The notes under the pieces: generated by a model
Databases searched by the model: none
Told to the model about the DNA's origin: nothing
Seen by the model: only the letters and a program-made list of their open reading frames with translations
Position numbers and translations under genes: made by a program
Part shown: positions 53,601-64,000 of the stretch, in pieces
How the letters are laid out: each line of letters begins with the position of its first letter
Numbering within the stretch: the first letter of the stretch is position 1
Assembly (NCBI RefSeq): GCF_040807025.1
Contig: NC_090945.1
Location: 75,589,088-75,653,087, forward strand
Origin: Struthio camelus
Lineage: Eukaryota > Chordata > Aves > Struthioniformes > Struthionidae
DNA: 64,000 nucleotides
Direction of reading: 5' to 3'

Positions 53601-54643
53601 GCGCCTCGCCGCCGTCTGTGGTGCCACCGTGTGGGCTTGTCGGCTTGCACAGACGGCTTTTGCAGAGATATCGTAGCTGGAGGGTTTTAAAGGCAGAAGG
53701 GATGCCTGATGAGTGCAATGGATGCTTTCCATAAAATTCATCTGCTGCTCCCTGTCGGAGCATTTGCAAGGTGTTTCGGATAAATGGGATATCCCATCAG
53801 AAGTCACTTCCGAGGGTCATAGGTTGTTTTATCGAGAAGGCTGCTGTGACGGGGAGAGCAGCTGGAGCACTGTGCCCAGGATGACCCTAGCAGGGCCCCC
53901 TTCTTCGCTGTGTGCCTCCTCCTCCTCCTACCCTTGTATGTATGTTCTCCCTCTGCTCCTTAGCCGGAGATTGCCACCCCCCAGGGCTGCTGTAGGGTTT
54001 CTGAGCTTAACAAAAGGGGGGACAGGAGGGTGTGGGGTTGGAGTAGAGGGATATAAGGAAAAAGCTGAGGAGAGAAAAATCACTAATGTAGGGGCAGGGA
54101 AAAGATACTTCATTTCCTCGGGGACCCAAAACAGCTTTTGTGGCACTGGTTACTCTAAGCTACAGTGTTGTGTAAGATTGATTGCATGCTGGAAAGTCAG
54201 ACCGACTGAAGAACCGGTCTCACATATAAGTGCTATATTTCTCCCTCTACAGTGATCCCATCACACTGTGCGACGCCTTATTGCTGAGGGACAAAGGGAA
54301 AAACCATTTTCTTCCACAACCTTCAAGCTGGCCCTCTCTTCATAGGACCCAAGCATGTTTTATGCACTTTTTAAATGCTTGTTTCTTGGTGTAAAAGCCC
54401 CTATCTGTGCATACACACAGGCAGAGGCTCTCCAACTGCCCTCATGCGTTGCAGCGGCATCCCTCGGGGAATGCAGAGCTGGGGCTGCTCCTCTGCCTTG
54501 GAGCAGAGGAGCAGATGGATCCCCGGTGCTGCTGGGCTGACACAGGGCATGCAGAAAGGGTGCGAGGTCACAGCGCCGTGTGGGAAAGCCCAGGCTGTGG
54601 GAATGTCTCTTGCTGTGCCTGAGATGTGTGTCCAAGTCTCGTC

Positions 54644-54659
54644 AAAAAAAAAAAAAAAA
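54644..54659. repeat. 16-base A run
   Basis: A homopolymer of sixteen A. No retrogene was recognised upstream of it. Confidence 0.8.
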
Positions 54660-55789
54660 GGCAAAACTAGCGTCTGCAACATACACGCTCACAAGACAAG
54701 AAATTCCAAGGACATGAGGCCAAACTCTTGTAAACTCAGCTTTCATCACTGCGTCATGTGAGTTGTTCTGGAATCCCATCACTGACTGAGAGGAGAGCTT
54801 GCCCTAATATCTCTGCATAATTACTATTTCAGCAACACTGATCCTAAACTACATTTAACAAGGGAAATGGGATGAGAAACTGCCACTCATGGGGGGAAAA
54901 TGAGTCTATGTTGGAAATATAATACTCAGGTATCTCCTTTTTACCACAGTTTATGCATAATTTTAATATGAAGGCAAAGTTTTCTTCAGGACACTTGTTC
55001 AGACATTTTCTGAAGCATGGGTATGTAAATATTCCCCCTGAAGCTATCCAGAGTCACATGGGAGCAATTCCCTCCTCATGCTTGGATAAAATCTTGCATA
55101 AATGTCATGGCTACCACTGCATGAGGAGGGTGTGCTGGGAAGTTTTCTCCAAAACAGCTTTGCCTAACTTTACCCCTGAGGCCTGACATGAACATGGAGT
55201 TTGAGGCTGCTGGGCTGCATCCCAGTCTGTCTCCAGGGTCTGACCTGTGCCTCTTATGACTGCTTAGTTTTGCTGGGACAGAGTTGCTCTCCTGGCTGGG
55301 CACTGCTGTTCTAGGTCAATGGAGTTTAAGTTGTAAAAGTTAAAGCATAAATTTAATCTCCTTTTTTATACTGTTTTAACTCCATTGATGTAGTTGGCAT
55401 CACTTCAGTTTTACAGAGACATAGCAAGAAACCTGACTCTAAGAGAAAATAGGAGATTAAGGCATGGATTTAAAATTGCCAGTGCTGTTAAGATCTTAGT
55501 CAAGGCTGTTGGCCTGAGTATCAGTCTTCTGTAACATAAAAATACCACATTTGGCTAAAACTCAAATGCCTGCAGAAGAACCAGGTGCGATATTAATTAC
55601 AACATCTTGCATGCGCCTAAACAAATGAAAAGATAAGGTTATGACAGAGGGCTATACGGACTGCACTTACAGAGGATGGAATGACCTTTTGGTTAAGGGT
55701 GTAGGAGGACTGTAGCATCTAAGATAAAAATCTCAGTGTATCAGACATGAGCCTTCATCCTATGAAGTTTAACAGACAAAATAGTCAAA

Positions 55790-55837
55790 GGTAAGCCTTT
55801 GACTCTCTGGTAAGCCTTTGGCCAAAGGTAAACCTTT
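55790..55837. repeat. Local triplication of GGTAAGCCTTT
   Basis: The motif occurs at 55790 and 55809, and as GGTAAACCTTT near 55827, with spacing of 18-19 bases. It runs into an 11-base T stretch. Confidence 0.75.
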
Positions 55838-58800
55838 TTTTTTTTTATGCTGGGATCACCACTACAGTTCCCAGGCTAGAATGGTAGTTTCATCCTTCTT
55901 CTCCAGTCACCCTAGAAAATATGCTATCCTTTAGACAATAGTAGTAGAGGTTTCCTGACCTCCTCAACCTTCTCACCCCCAACTGTTGTTTTAATCCTAG
56001 CACCCCCCAGAGCTGAGCTGATTTCTCATTCCCTCACAGACCAGATGCTGAAAGATGGTCCCTACGTGCCTCCACGCCATATTGGTTCACAGTAAAAGCA
56101 TATTCAAAAGAATCCCAGGCACATGCACAGCCCAGCAACAGCCTTCAGCTAATTTGGCAATTGGAATGTGATTCTGCTGTTTTCATTTTTTTGTGTTTTG
56201 TTTTCCCATCTGGTAGTTTTCCCCTCACAAGTTGGAGAACATCTCAGCTGAGGCCAAAAAAAGCATTTTAGCTTGTTTTGTTTTGTTTTTTCTGTTCAGA
56301 ACTTTCCATTGTGAGGACTCCCTGGAGCAAGACTTAAAAGCCAGAGACACATTTGGGGTGGCACTAGGCAATCCTGTTGCTGGAGGCACCGAGACGGTTG
56401 GTGGGGAGAGACAGGGGGGCAGCAGCGTTGTTCCTTTGTTCTTCTCAGGCTCTAGAATTGCAGCCCTGCTCAAGTTTCATCTAGACAATTAGAAATAAGG
56501 CAGAATCTCTCTGAGGCTGGCTTTGACCTGTTGCTGACTGTCTGCAAATTGGCACGGATTTTGGCCCAGAAGTCTGCGGGCTGCATGAACTCTCATCACT
56601 CATGAGAAAAGCTTCACTGGCTTCTCGAGAGCCCTGAGACTGGCCTTGCAAGAGAAATGTTTCTGGAAGAGCAGGCTGCAGCTCTCGCTGCTGCAAGAAC
56701 AGCTTCAGGGAAATCAGGGACTCGATAAAAATGGATGTTTAATAGAATGCCAGGAAGCGGGTGAGTTAGAAAGAAGGATGATTAGAAATGAAGATTGGCT
56801 TTTCTCTTCCCTCTGCCATCTTGCTCTTCAAAGTGAAGGCAGATTAGACATTAATCTCTTTCAGGTGCTTTCAGACTTCTTGTGGCGGAGCAGGGCTAAG
56901 AAAGGGCTTGTCTCACTGCCTGCATGTTAGGATCCTGCATACCACTTCTGTCCCTGTTTGCAATCACATCACTTCCTTGGGGCAGTTACAGAAATTGCTG
57001 AAGTGGAAGATTAGTAACAGGGGCACAGTGCTGTACTCACAAAGACTTTGATGTATCCAGAAAAAGGAGTTAAGCACATATGCTGCTTTTTGCAATCTTC
57101 CTTCCTCCTCTGTGTGGCCAGGGATCTTCTCCACTTCTGCCCCTGCATGTGCATTTGCATTACTCAGCTGCCTTCTGCCCTGGGGATTCTGCGTGACCAT
57201 TTCACCCCTCACTGGGCTACCCCACTGCAGTGTTCCTCTGCCTTTAGCCCTGTCTCTTGTCTGCTCCTCCTGCATCTCCAGCTGGAGGTTCGGATCCGCT
57301 CAAGTATTCCCTGTGCCCCTGTTGTGCACGTGCTCGTGCTGTGGCCAGGAGCAGGTTCTGGAAGCAGGCTCTGCTTGGCTGTCTCCAAGCACTGTTGCAA
57401 TATTTTGCAAAGGGGTGCGACCCAGGAATATTTGTATGTCGTTACTTATAGCAAGTTTTGTCTCCTCAGTGTTGCAAGATAGATTTTCATCGCAAAGACT
57501 GACTCAATGAACAGTAAAAAAACCAGCAGAGAGAGAGTAGTACTAATAGAATCAGAAACTGAAATGCTTTTGTTTGGAAAAGCACAAGTTTTGTCTATAA
57601 ACATTTTAAAATGAGTACATATGTCTTCCAGATTAACATAGTATCTCAAGAAACCCAGGAATGTGGTTGGGGGTGTGATTGTACAACATAAATTATCTAA
57701 TCTTGTTCGATCTGTCAGTCATAACAATGCAACTGTGTAAGCCTCACTGAATGGTTTAGATATTTTGAACTTAAGACTGGCCCTTGGGCTGATGCCATAT
57801 CCACAGACACTTAAATCTCCTTTTGGCTTTGCTCTCAAAACGGCTGCTAGCCAGGCCATGGCACTGGAAGTAGCTGTTTAGCTCCATTGTCTGCTGTAGG
57901 GTTAATCACAGCAGCCTGCTTCTTTCAGTGCTGAATCATCAAGGGGAAAAAATGTAAGCTTGGCAGTAAAATATGTATGTCCTGCATTGTAGATTTTCAA
58001 GCTTGCCTTTGCAAATTAAAACCAGAAGTGTGTATTATAGAGAGGTCTCAGAAAGCTTGAAATGGCTTTTCTCCTCTTCAAGAAGAGACTTTTATCCATA
58101 ATCTTAAATAGAAGCTGTACCACTGTGAGGACTTTTATACCTCTGGTGGAATAGATTAAAGTATAAAAGTAAACATAAAAAATTGGGAAGAATGTTCTGG
58201 ATCAGGAGGAAAAAAGTTCTCTCTGTATTAACCTGTCCATGGATGTGACTATGAGGAAGTAGCACTGTCTTCCTCTGAGCCCAGGGAAGTCTCTGCTCAA
58301 AAAATGGAAGAAGTTTAGGTTCTGTCAGGCACACCAGAAGCAGGGATGGAAGCCTGTCAAGGTAATCTGAAGATCTGAGAAACTCTCTGTATATCATTGC
58401 CCGCTGTTTCTCTTAGGAGGAAGAGAAGGGAATGATGAAACTCTTGTAGGAGGCATTGCTGGAGCTTTGACAGAACCAGTGGGGACAGGGGTTTGCTGGT
58501 TGTTTTGCCAGCTCCAAGGCTGCGGGAGGCGAGCCTGCAGCTGCAGCTCTGTGAAGCTGGCCTCCCAGAGGTCCCGGCTGTCTGCTGTACAGGCAGGCTC
58601 TGGCCCAGCTACGTGCATCCACACTTATAAAGAAGTACAGGCACTGGAGAACTATCTTTGGCCCTTGCAGAGCCACACCCTCCAAAACATATGTGAGCAT
58701 TGGCATTACGAAACAGGAAATGTCCAAACACCACATCAGCACACATACACTTTTAAGGCTTACTTTATAATAGAGCTTTTCCCTCTTGCTTTATGTGCAT

Positions 58801-61244
58801 TAACTCCTGATATCCTGAAAGCGCAAGTTGCTTCACTCCTGCGTGTTTACATGGGAGAGATGTGGCTGATGTATGGGTCACAGTAGCTCATACAGGGCTG
58901 CCCTGGAGAAGTGCTTTCTCACAGGTCTCCTCTGAGCATGGGGTGCAAGTCAGAGCCATGTCTGAGCAGCAGTGTGAGACCCAGGCCTCTCTGCTGCTCT
59001 TTGAGGCCACAGACTAGACATAGCTGGCAACACAGTGGCATGCTGCAAATATTCAGGGCTTAGATTTAGGACTCAGGGGAAGGAGTTAATTTTGCCAGAT
59101 GGTCAACGAGTGAGACTTGGTAGCTCTAAGCTTGTGAGGATCATCCCAGTACATAGCAAAACTTTATCCTTTGTCTTTTGTAGAGCTGTCTCTGCTTATC
59201 ACATACTGAGATATGCAACTTAAGTTGTTATGGGAAGGAGATCCATGTAATTGAGTGTGGATTACAACATAAATCTTTCATCTCCAGTCAGCGTGTTTGT
59301 TAATAATAGCCATATTGCCTAATGAATTGTTTCTCCCTATAAATATTGTAAAGATAAAGTGTAGGGGATAGGTAGCAGACAATACGAAACCAGACCTGTC
59401 TTTACCTCTCATGTTAACATCTATTCCTGCTCACAAAAGGATCCAGTTTTCCAGTGAATCCAGCCACAGTATATGACTTAGTAAATTTTCATGTGGCTCT
59501 TCCAACAGCTATCCTTTCCTTCATGGTACCTTTCCTTCTGGCCAACTGGGCAGAATGAGGCATCTGCTAAAAGCAGCTAGACTTCTGCTTTTTGGAAAGC
59601 CAGAGTGGAGGGAAGCAGCAGCACCATGCCCAGTTCCAGCCTGCTGTATTTTCCCTTTGTTTTTCTCTGCTTGTTCCAGATGTTGCCGGAATATGTTTTC
59701 CTCCAGCTGAATAAGCAGAATACTGAGACACCATTGGGAATAGGTTTATGCCACGTATCAAACTGACTGATGGGTATAGCACTCCTGCACAATAATAGGA
59801 GTCTGGAAAATTGTGTATGCCTTACTTTCATTATTCAATCAGTATGTCAGAAAGATGAACAAAAATGACATTTGTAGCTGAGTCACAGAGCCAGCAAGAG
59901 GCAAAGGTGATTCTCTGAGGAAATGCGAGCAGTCACAGACAGACCCCAAATGAACCCACGGAGAACTTCACTAAGAGCACATGACCCTCTAGCCTAAAAT
60001 TAGTAGCTACTAAATGTAGTAGCTACAATACTGTCAATTTCTGTTGAGGAGGAAAAAAACATAAAACATTTCTTAGCCACCCTTCAAGGTAGTGAAGAGG
60101 ACTCATTGCTAACAACCCTGACTATAACCAGAGATAATGTCACCCTGCTCATTGGGACTTGGCTCGGCTCAAGCCAGTCCCATCCACACCAATTTTTCCC
60201 CTCTATATGAAATGTCTGGTTGGCTCCAGACTTGTGGCCAAAGCACCATGAGGTTGTTGTGGTTGTGATGGTGTAGGGATAGCTGGATTCAGGGAGAGAG
60301 TGACTTCCAACTTTATGAGCAGGAAGAGCTGGAGGAGCTCTTATTAATAAGTGATCACTCTTTTCTCTTTCCAAGCTAACAAGGTACAAAATATTATTCC
60401 CTGTTTATCCCCACATGTAAAAGTAGATACACTATCTGGTTGAGTTGAGGCCTTTTTAGAAACACCTTGACCTTAATAGCTAACTCACTGAGGGGATTAT
60501 GCCTAAGGGAAATGCACTGAAATCCTATGATGGAAGGCACTATTGATGAGCTAGGTATTGTTTATTCCTATTAGCATGATGTACCAAAGCCAGAAGAGAA
60601 ATCTGTATGGATATAATTCTTTCCAGCTTGCTGGTTACCAGAACTTGCTGGTGTTGGAGATGGAATGTTTCTAACCGTTCTGATCCCTCATATATTTTAT
60701 GGGGTAATGTCAATCAATGACAATTCAAAATATAGAACCAAATTCATTTCCAGTTCAGCATCTCTCTTGAAGATAAAGCTCCAAGGTTAAATTTGTTCCC
60801 ATTGTAATGATTTTATTTTGGCTAAAGAGTGATCAGCTCATTAGCAACAGACATGCAGATGATTACATTTAAACAAATATGTTGGGACTAGAAGTTTAAC
60901 TTTCCATAGTGCAAAAAAAGGAAAACATAATAAAGGTGATTTTCTGAGAACAAATGCTCAGCTCACTGAGCAAGAAGCTAGCTGCCTGCCCCTTCAGTAA
61001 GAGTTAGTAGGAATCACGATATAGCTAGATCTCCAGTACATCACAGGGAAAACAGACCCTTTGATGTTTAAAAAGCTTGCACATAACTGTTTAGCTCCAA
61101 TGAGGCATTGATGGAAAGAGCTCCAGTACTTATTTAAGCAGTAGTATTTTTTGTTTAGTTGCCAGAATTAGAGAAGGGCAATACAGAATCATTGGCTGCA
61201 GGAGTAAAAGAGGCCTCTCCCAGGTCATCAGATCAAGTTCCTTC

Positions 61245-61600
61245 AAAATCAAAAGAGCTTGCTCTATTTGGCCTAGTAAATAAAAGCCTAAGGGGACCTG
61301 ATTGCTCTCTATAACATGGAAAAAGGATGTGCACCAGTGAGTTTAGAGAGCTATTTAAGCTAAAGGAGAGTGTTGATACAACAACACATGGATATAAGCT
61401 GCCTATGAATACTTTTAAGCAGGAAATTAAAAGGCAATTTCTAACTATTAGAGGAGTAAGCTTTATGGAAAAGCCTTCCCATGAGAGTAGTTGGGGGGGC
61501 AAATAATTCGTTTTAAGACGTTATTAAAAGGATTATAAAATGCAGTTACCTGAGAAAGGATGAAATAGGATGGGGAAGAAACATGTCCCCTCATATCCAC
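61245..61600 (+). mobile_element. Old CR1/L3-like LINE 3' fragment
   Basis: The order and wording of several blocks match the 3' part of sauropsid L3-like CR1 elements: a [17 protein letters not shown]-type segment (AAGGGGACCTGATTGCTCTC), then ATTTAAGCTAAAGGA, GGATATAAGCTG, and TTTCTAACTATTAGAGGAGT, followed by a GGGGGGCAAA segment. It is clearly diverged from the young CR1 at 48.7 kb, and the frames are broken. The boundaries are approximate. Confidence 0.75.
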
Positions 61601-62599
61601 CACAGGCCTATTTGCTTTAGGAGAAAGACACACACAGCATTACGTGGGGCTGATAGATTTGTTAGGCCAAGATCCGTAAAGCATGCTGGTATGTACAGGA
61701 GGACTCAGGTATACTTTTAGATTAAACTGTGTTCCTGAAGACCTACATTCTCATTAGTGAATTTTCCTAGGCACCTAACTTAACAGCTTTCAAGCATGCC
61801 AAGAAATGTTTTCAGGTTAGCAGTGCTGGGCAGCTCTCTGTCTTTCTCAAACACAGGACCAATTCCTCGAACAGCTACACTGTAGATATATTGTAAAGTC
61901 CTCCCTTTTTAAGGTGGGCTCTATCCTCTCATTATTATTATTTTTTTTAACAGAGAAATAACATGATTGGAGAAGGAGCTTTAGTTCCTTTGTGGTACAA
62001 TAAATCAAGATTAGAGTTTTCATTTACTGTAGTTTTTAGATTTTCCTTCAGCCAAAGGACCTCAAAAATATTTCCATCACCGTGACCTCAGTACCTGTTT
62101 TGAGGCTGCTCAGGGCAGTGGGGAGGAACCCAGCTTCTAATCCATTGAAGTTGAGCCGTTTTGGAAGAACAATTCAAGATATTTTGGGTCAGAGACAGTA
62201 GGCTTCTATTATCTGGAGCAAAAGGCCTTATCTCAGTGTCACTGTGCCTAAACTCTCTACCGGATTCAGGCCTCTGTCACCAGAGCGTTCATACACAACA
62301 GAAATGATTATGAGGAGCAGTCAAACTCACTCCCGAGCAATTTCAGTGACATCCGTGGGATATAACAGGGTTCAGATTTCATAAACAGACATCCTGTTGC
62401 TTTGTTCTAGGCATCGATATATTTCATTTATTTTCCCTTTCTTATTCAAATCTAGTAGCTAATAGCCTTTCCTCCTGGTTTTCATTTAATTCAAAGTCCA
62501 AACATTTAATATATCAGGGACTGAGGTATGAGGTTATATGCTTAAAGACTCATTTCCATAAACGCAAAGGAGCACAGAGGAACAACGTCAGGCGGGGGG

Positions 62600-63770
62600 A
62601 AGCCCCATAACCCAATGAGAGGAAAGAGAACACCCTGCCCCGACTGCTCTCAGGGCTGTCACAGGAAGGTGATCAGCCCCATGGGCCAGCACTGGCACAC
62701 GTTATGGTAAGTCAACAGCAGAGGCTCCCCAGGCCACCTTAGAGGCTGAGGGGGGTTCCTACCTACTCATTATGGGATGGCAGGAAGAACATTTAGCAAT
62801 TGTACAAGACTTACAATTGGATGTTTAGGGAAAGGACCAAACGTGGGGAAAGGAAGGGATCAAGGTGGTTTGGGGAGGAGCAAGCATGGGAAAGTAGAGG
62901 GAAAGGCAATAAAAGGGGCTGGTCGTGTGTAAACAGGCAGCTGGTCAGTACACTTGTCTGGCCCTGTCCTGCTGCTGATCAGTGCAGTATGCCCTCTCTT
63001 CTCATTAAATTCCTTTTTCTAACTATTTTCCTGGGTGACTATGGGTGCATGTGTGTCTGGAGGTCTGAGTGCCAGCAACTGGAGTGGGACCATGGGTCAC
63101 AGGTGTCCATGTGTTTGGGGTGCCAGCAACTGGAGAAACCAGTGTGTGAGTGTGTATGTCAGGTGTTCAATCACGAGTGAACGTCAAGCTGGACTAGCCA
63201 GCGAGTAGGATAAGAGGTTGGGAGCCCGGTATTAGAGCAGCCCTGAGTCCAGGCCAGCTACTGGAGAAACCAGAGCAGTCTGAGAGTTGACTACTGGAGG
63301 GACCAGGAGGTCCAAGCCAGCTACCAGAGAGACCATGGGGTCAGCTAGCGGTAAAGCTGTGGGTCTGGACCAGCTGCCAGAGAGACCAGCGTGCATGTGT
63401 GTGGGTGAGCGTGTGAGGCAACCGAGGAGACCAGGGATCCTGGGGCAGCTCCCGGGTAGATAGATTGTCTGAGCCCAAGGACTGGAAAGATTCACATTGT
63501 ACATATGTATATATCTGGTTATAATTTCGACCAAAGGGCTTTCATCGTGATTAGCCAGAGAGGGGAACAGGACGATGCTTTTGGTGCTGTTTGTGTTTGT
63601 GCGAGTGCTGTTTTCTGTCTATGTGGCTGGCTGTGTGCATGTGTGGTGAGCGTATGTGTGCCTGTTGGCAATATACGCTCAGCCTTGCTGCTGGCTGGAC
63701 CTGTGGACATGGAGCTGCGGCAGCCTTGCCTCCATTGGTCTGCAGTATTGGGCAATCCCTAGCATAAGGT
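62600..63770 (+). mobile_element. Possible LTR-derived block
   Basis: This stretch is more GC-rich and complex than its surroundings. A TATA-like AATAAAAG (62908-62915) is followed about 90 bases later by ATTAAA (63004-63009) and a T-rich element, then a G/T-rich region. That spacing is what a retroviral-type LTR shows for U3, R and U5. No gag, pol or env frame, primer-binding site or paired LTR was recognised, and no target-site duplication was found by eye. It may instead be unique intronic sequence with a chance arrangement. Confidence 0.3.
63071..63400 (+). repeat. Degenerate tandem array with core CCAGCTACTGGAGAGACCA
   Basis: Related units start near 63071, 63122, 63253, 63288, 63316, 63341 and 63369, with variants such as GCCAGCAACTGGAGAAACCAG and GCCAGCTACCAGAGAGACCA. 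Spacing varies from about 25 to over 100 bases, so it is an eroded or interrupted array. Confidence 0.7.
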
Positions 63771-63821
63771 ACCATAGAGATTGCTGTCCCATAATGCTAT
63801 TTATTTTGTTTTTATTTGCAG

Positions 63822-63845
63822 GGCAGTGCCAAAGTGTACAGAAAG
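63822..63845 (+). CDS. CPZ: Candidate CPZ coding exon 2 (24-nt mini-exon)
   Basis: A T-rich tract and TTTGCAG acceptor precede 24 bases that end at a strong donor, AAAG|GTAAGA. Exon 1 ends with one base of a codon, and this piece begins with the two that complete Gly. It reads GQCQSVQK and ends again one base into a codon, so the phase is preserved. The joined protein reads CEPGQETLGQCQSVQK, which resembles the human CPZ start CEFERNPAGECHRPPA in Cys and Gly positions, just before the frizzled domain. The next exon lies beyond the right edge. The shortness leaves room for chance. Confidence 0.55.
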
Positions 63846-64000
63846 GTAAGATGTGACTTTGCTCTCTCCCCTTCGGGAATCTTGAAACTTTAAGTATTTT
63901 TTCATTATTTCCTGTCAAGTTTTCTAATGTTGATGCTGTAGCAGGCCTAGTCACTAGAGAGATGTTCTGTACCACAAGGTAGGATTTTGCTGTTGTGACA

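Larger units (their letters stand above)
50696..63821 (+). other. CPZ intron 1 (candidate, about 13.1 kb)
   Basis: The interval runs from the GTAAGG donor to a TTTATTTGCAG acceptor. It contains a GC-rich patch (about 53490-53660), a 16-base A run (54644-54659), a short triplicated motif (55790-55837), an old CR1/L3-like LINE piece (61245-61600) and a tandem-repeat, LTR-like block (about 62600-63770). No frizzled-domain exon was found by reading the open frames. Confidence 0.55.

Noticed and set aside
53713-54255. 180-codon plus-strand frame inside CPZ intron 1
   Set aside because: It has no family signature, mixed composition and no flanking splice pattern. It does not match the frizzled or peptidase domain of CPZ.
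57048-57510. Overlapping 144- and 132-codon plus-strand frames as possible CPZ exons
   Set aside because: Their Cys spacing does not resemble the frizzled domain, and no phase-1 acceptor and donor pair encloses them.
1-64000. A hidden novel defence, CRISPR or operon-like system
   Set aside because: The window is vertebrate chromosomal DNA with two spliced genes and LINE repeats. No direct-repeat and spacer array, compact gene cluster or prokaryotic signals were seen on either strand.

Overview
The window looks like chromosomal DNA of a sauropsid, most likely a bird. The evidence is AT-rich non-coding sequence, CR1-family LINEs of several ages (one ending in the avian-type ATTCTGTG octamer repeat), spliced genes with GT-AG introns, and vertebrate-specific genes in the order GPR78 then CPZ, the same order and strand as human 4p16.1. 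I see no prokaryotic features, no CRISPR array and no operon. The species cannot be named from the sequence alone.

Layout. Positions 1-231 are the end of a minus-strand CR1 copy that runs off the left edge. From there to about 27.5 kb I find no coding exon, only decayed CR1-like LINE remnants (about 15.4-15.6 kb and 19.0-19.5 kb), a G-quadruplex motif, short GC-rich patches and simple repeats. At 27.2-28.5 kb comes a promoter-like block: a polypyrimidine CTTT tract, a TATA box, then a very GC-rich leader with internal tandem repeats and upstream ORFs. It leads into GPR78, an orphan class A receptor with three coding exons (28491-29158, 29551-29664, 33758-33995) that splice in frame to 339 codons plus stop. 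Its presumed 3' UTR holds a 79-bp tandem duplication that doubles a possible poly(A) signal.

The 34.6-48.6 kb interval is non-coding as far as I can see. A plus-strand, 5'-truncated CR1 with a broken reverse transcriptase ORF lies at 48.66-49.81 kb. It is almost identical, in inverted orientation, to the fragment at the left edge, including a shared in-frame stop. At 50.6 kb a signal-peptide exon begins that fits the first coding exon of CPZ (secreted carboxypeptidase Z). A 24-nt, phase-compatible mini-exon at 63822-63845 is the best candidate for CPZ exon 2, after an intron of about 13.1 kb. That intron holds an old CR1/L3-like LINE piece and a degenerate tandem-repeat, LTR-like block. The frizzled and peptidase domains of CPZ would lie beyond the right edge.

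The two genes encode a plasma-membrane receptor and the start of a secreted peptidase. Nothing in the window shows that they work together; their adjacency is conserved synteny. I did not find a convincing new biological system. The most useful observations are the shared CR1 nonsense codon, the CPZ mini-exon, the GPR78 leader uORFs and the duplicated 3' UTR segment.
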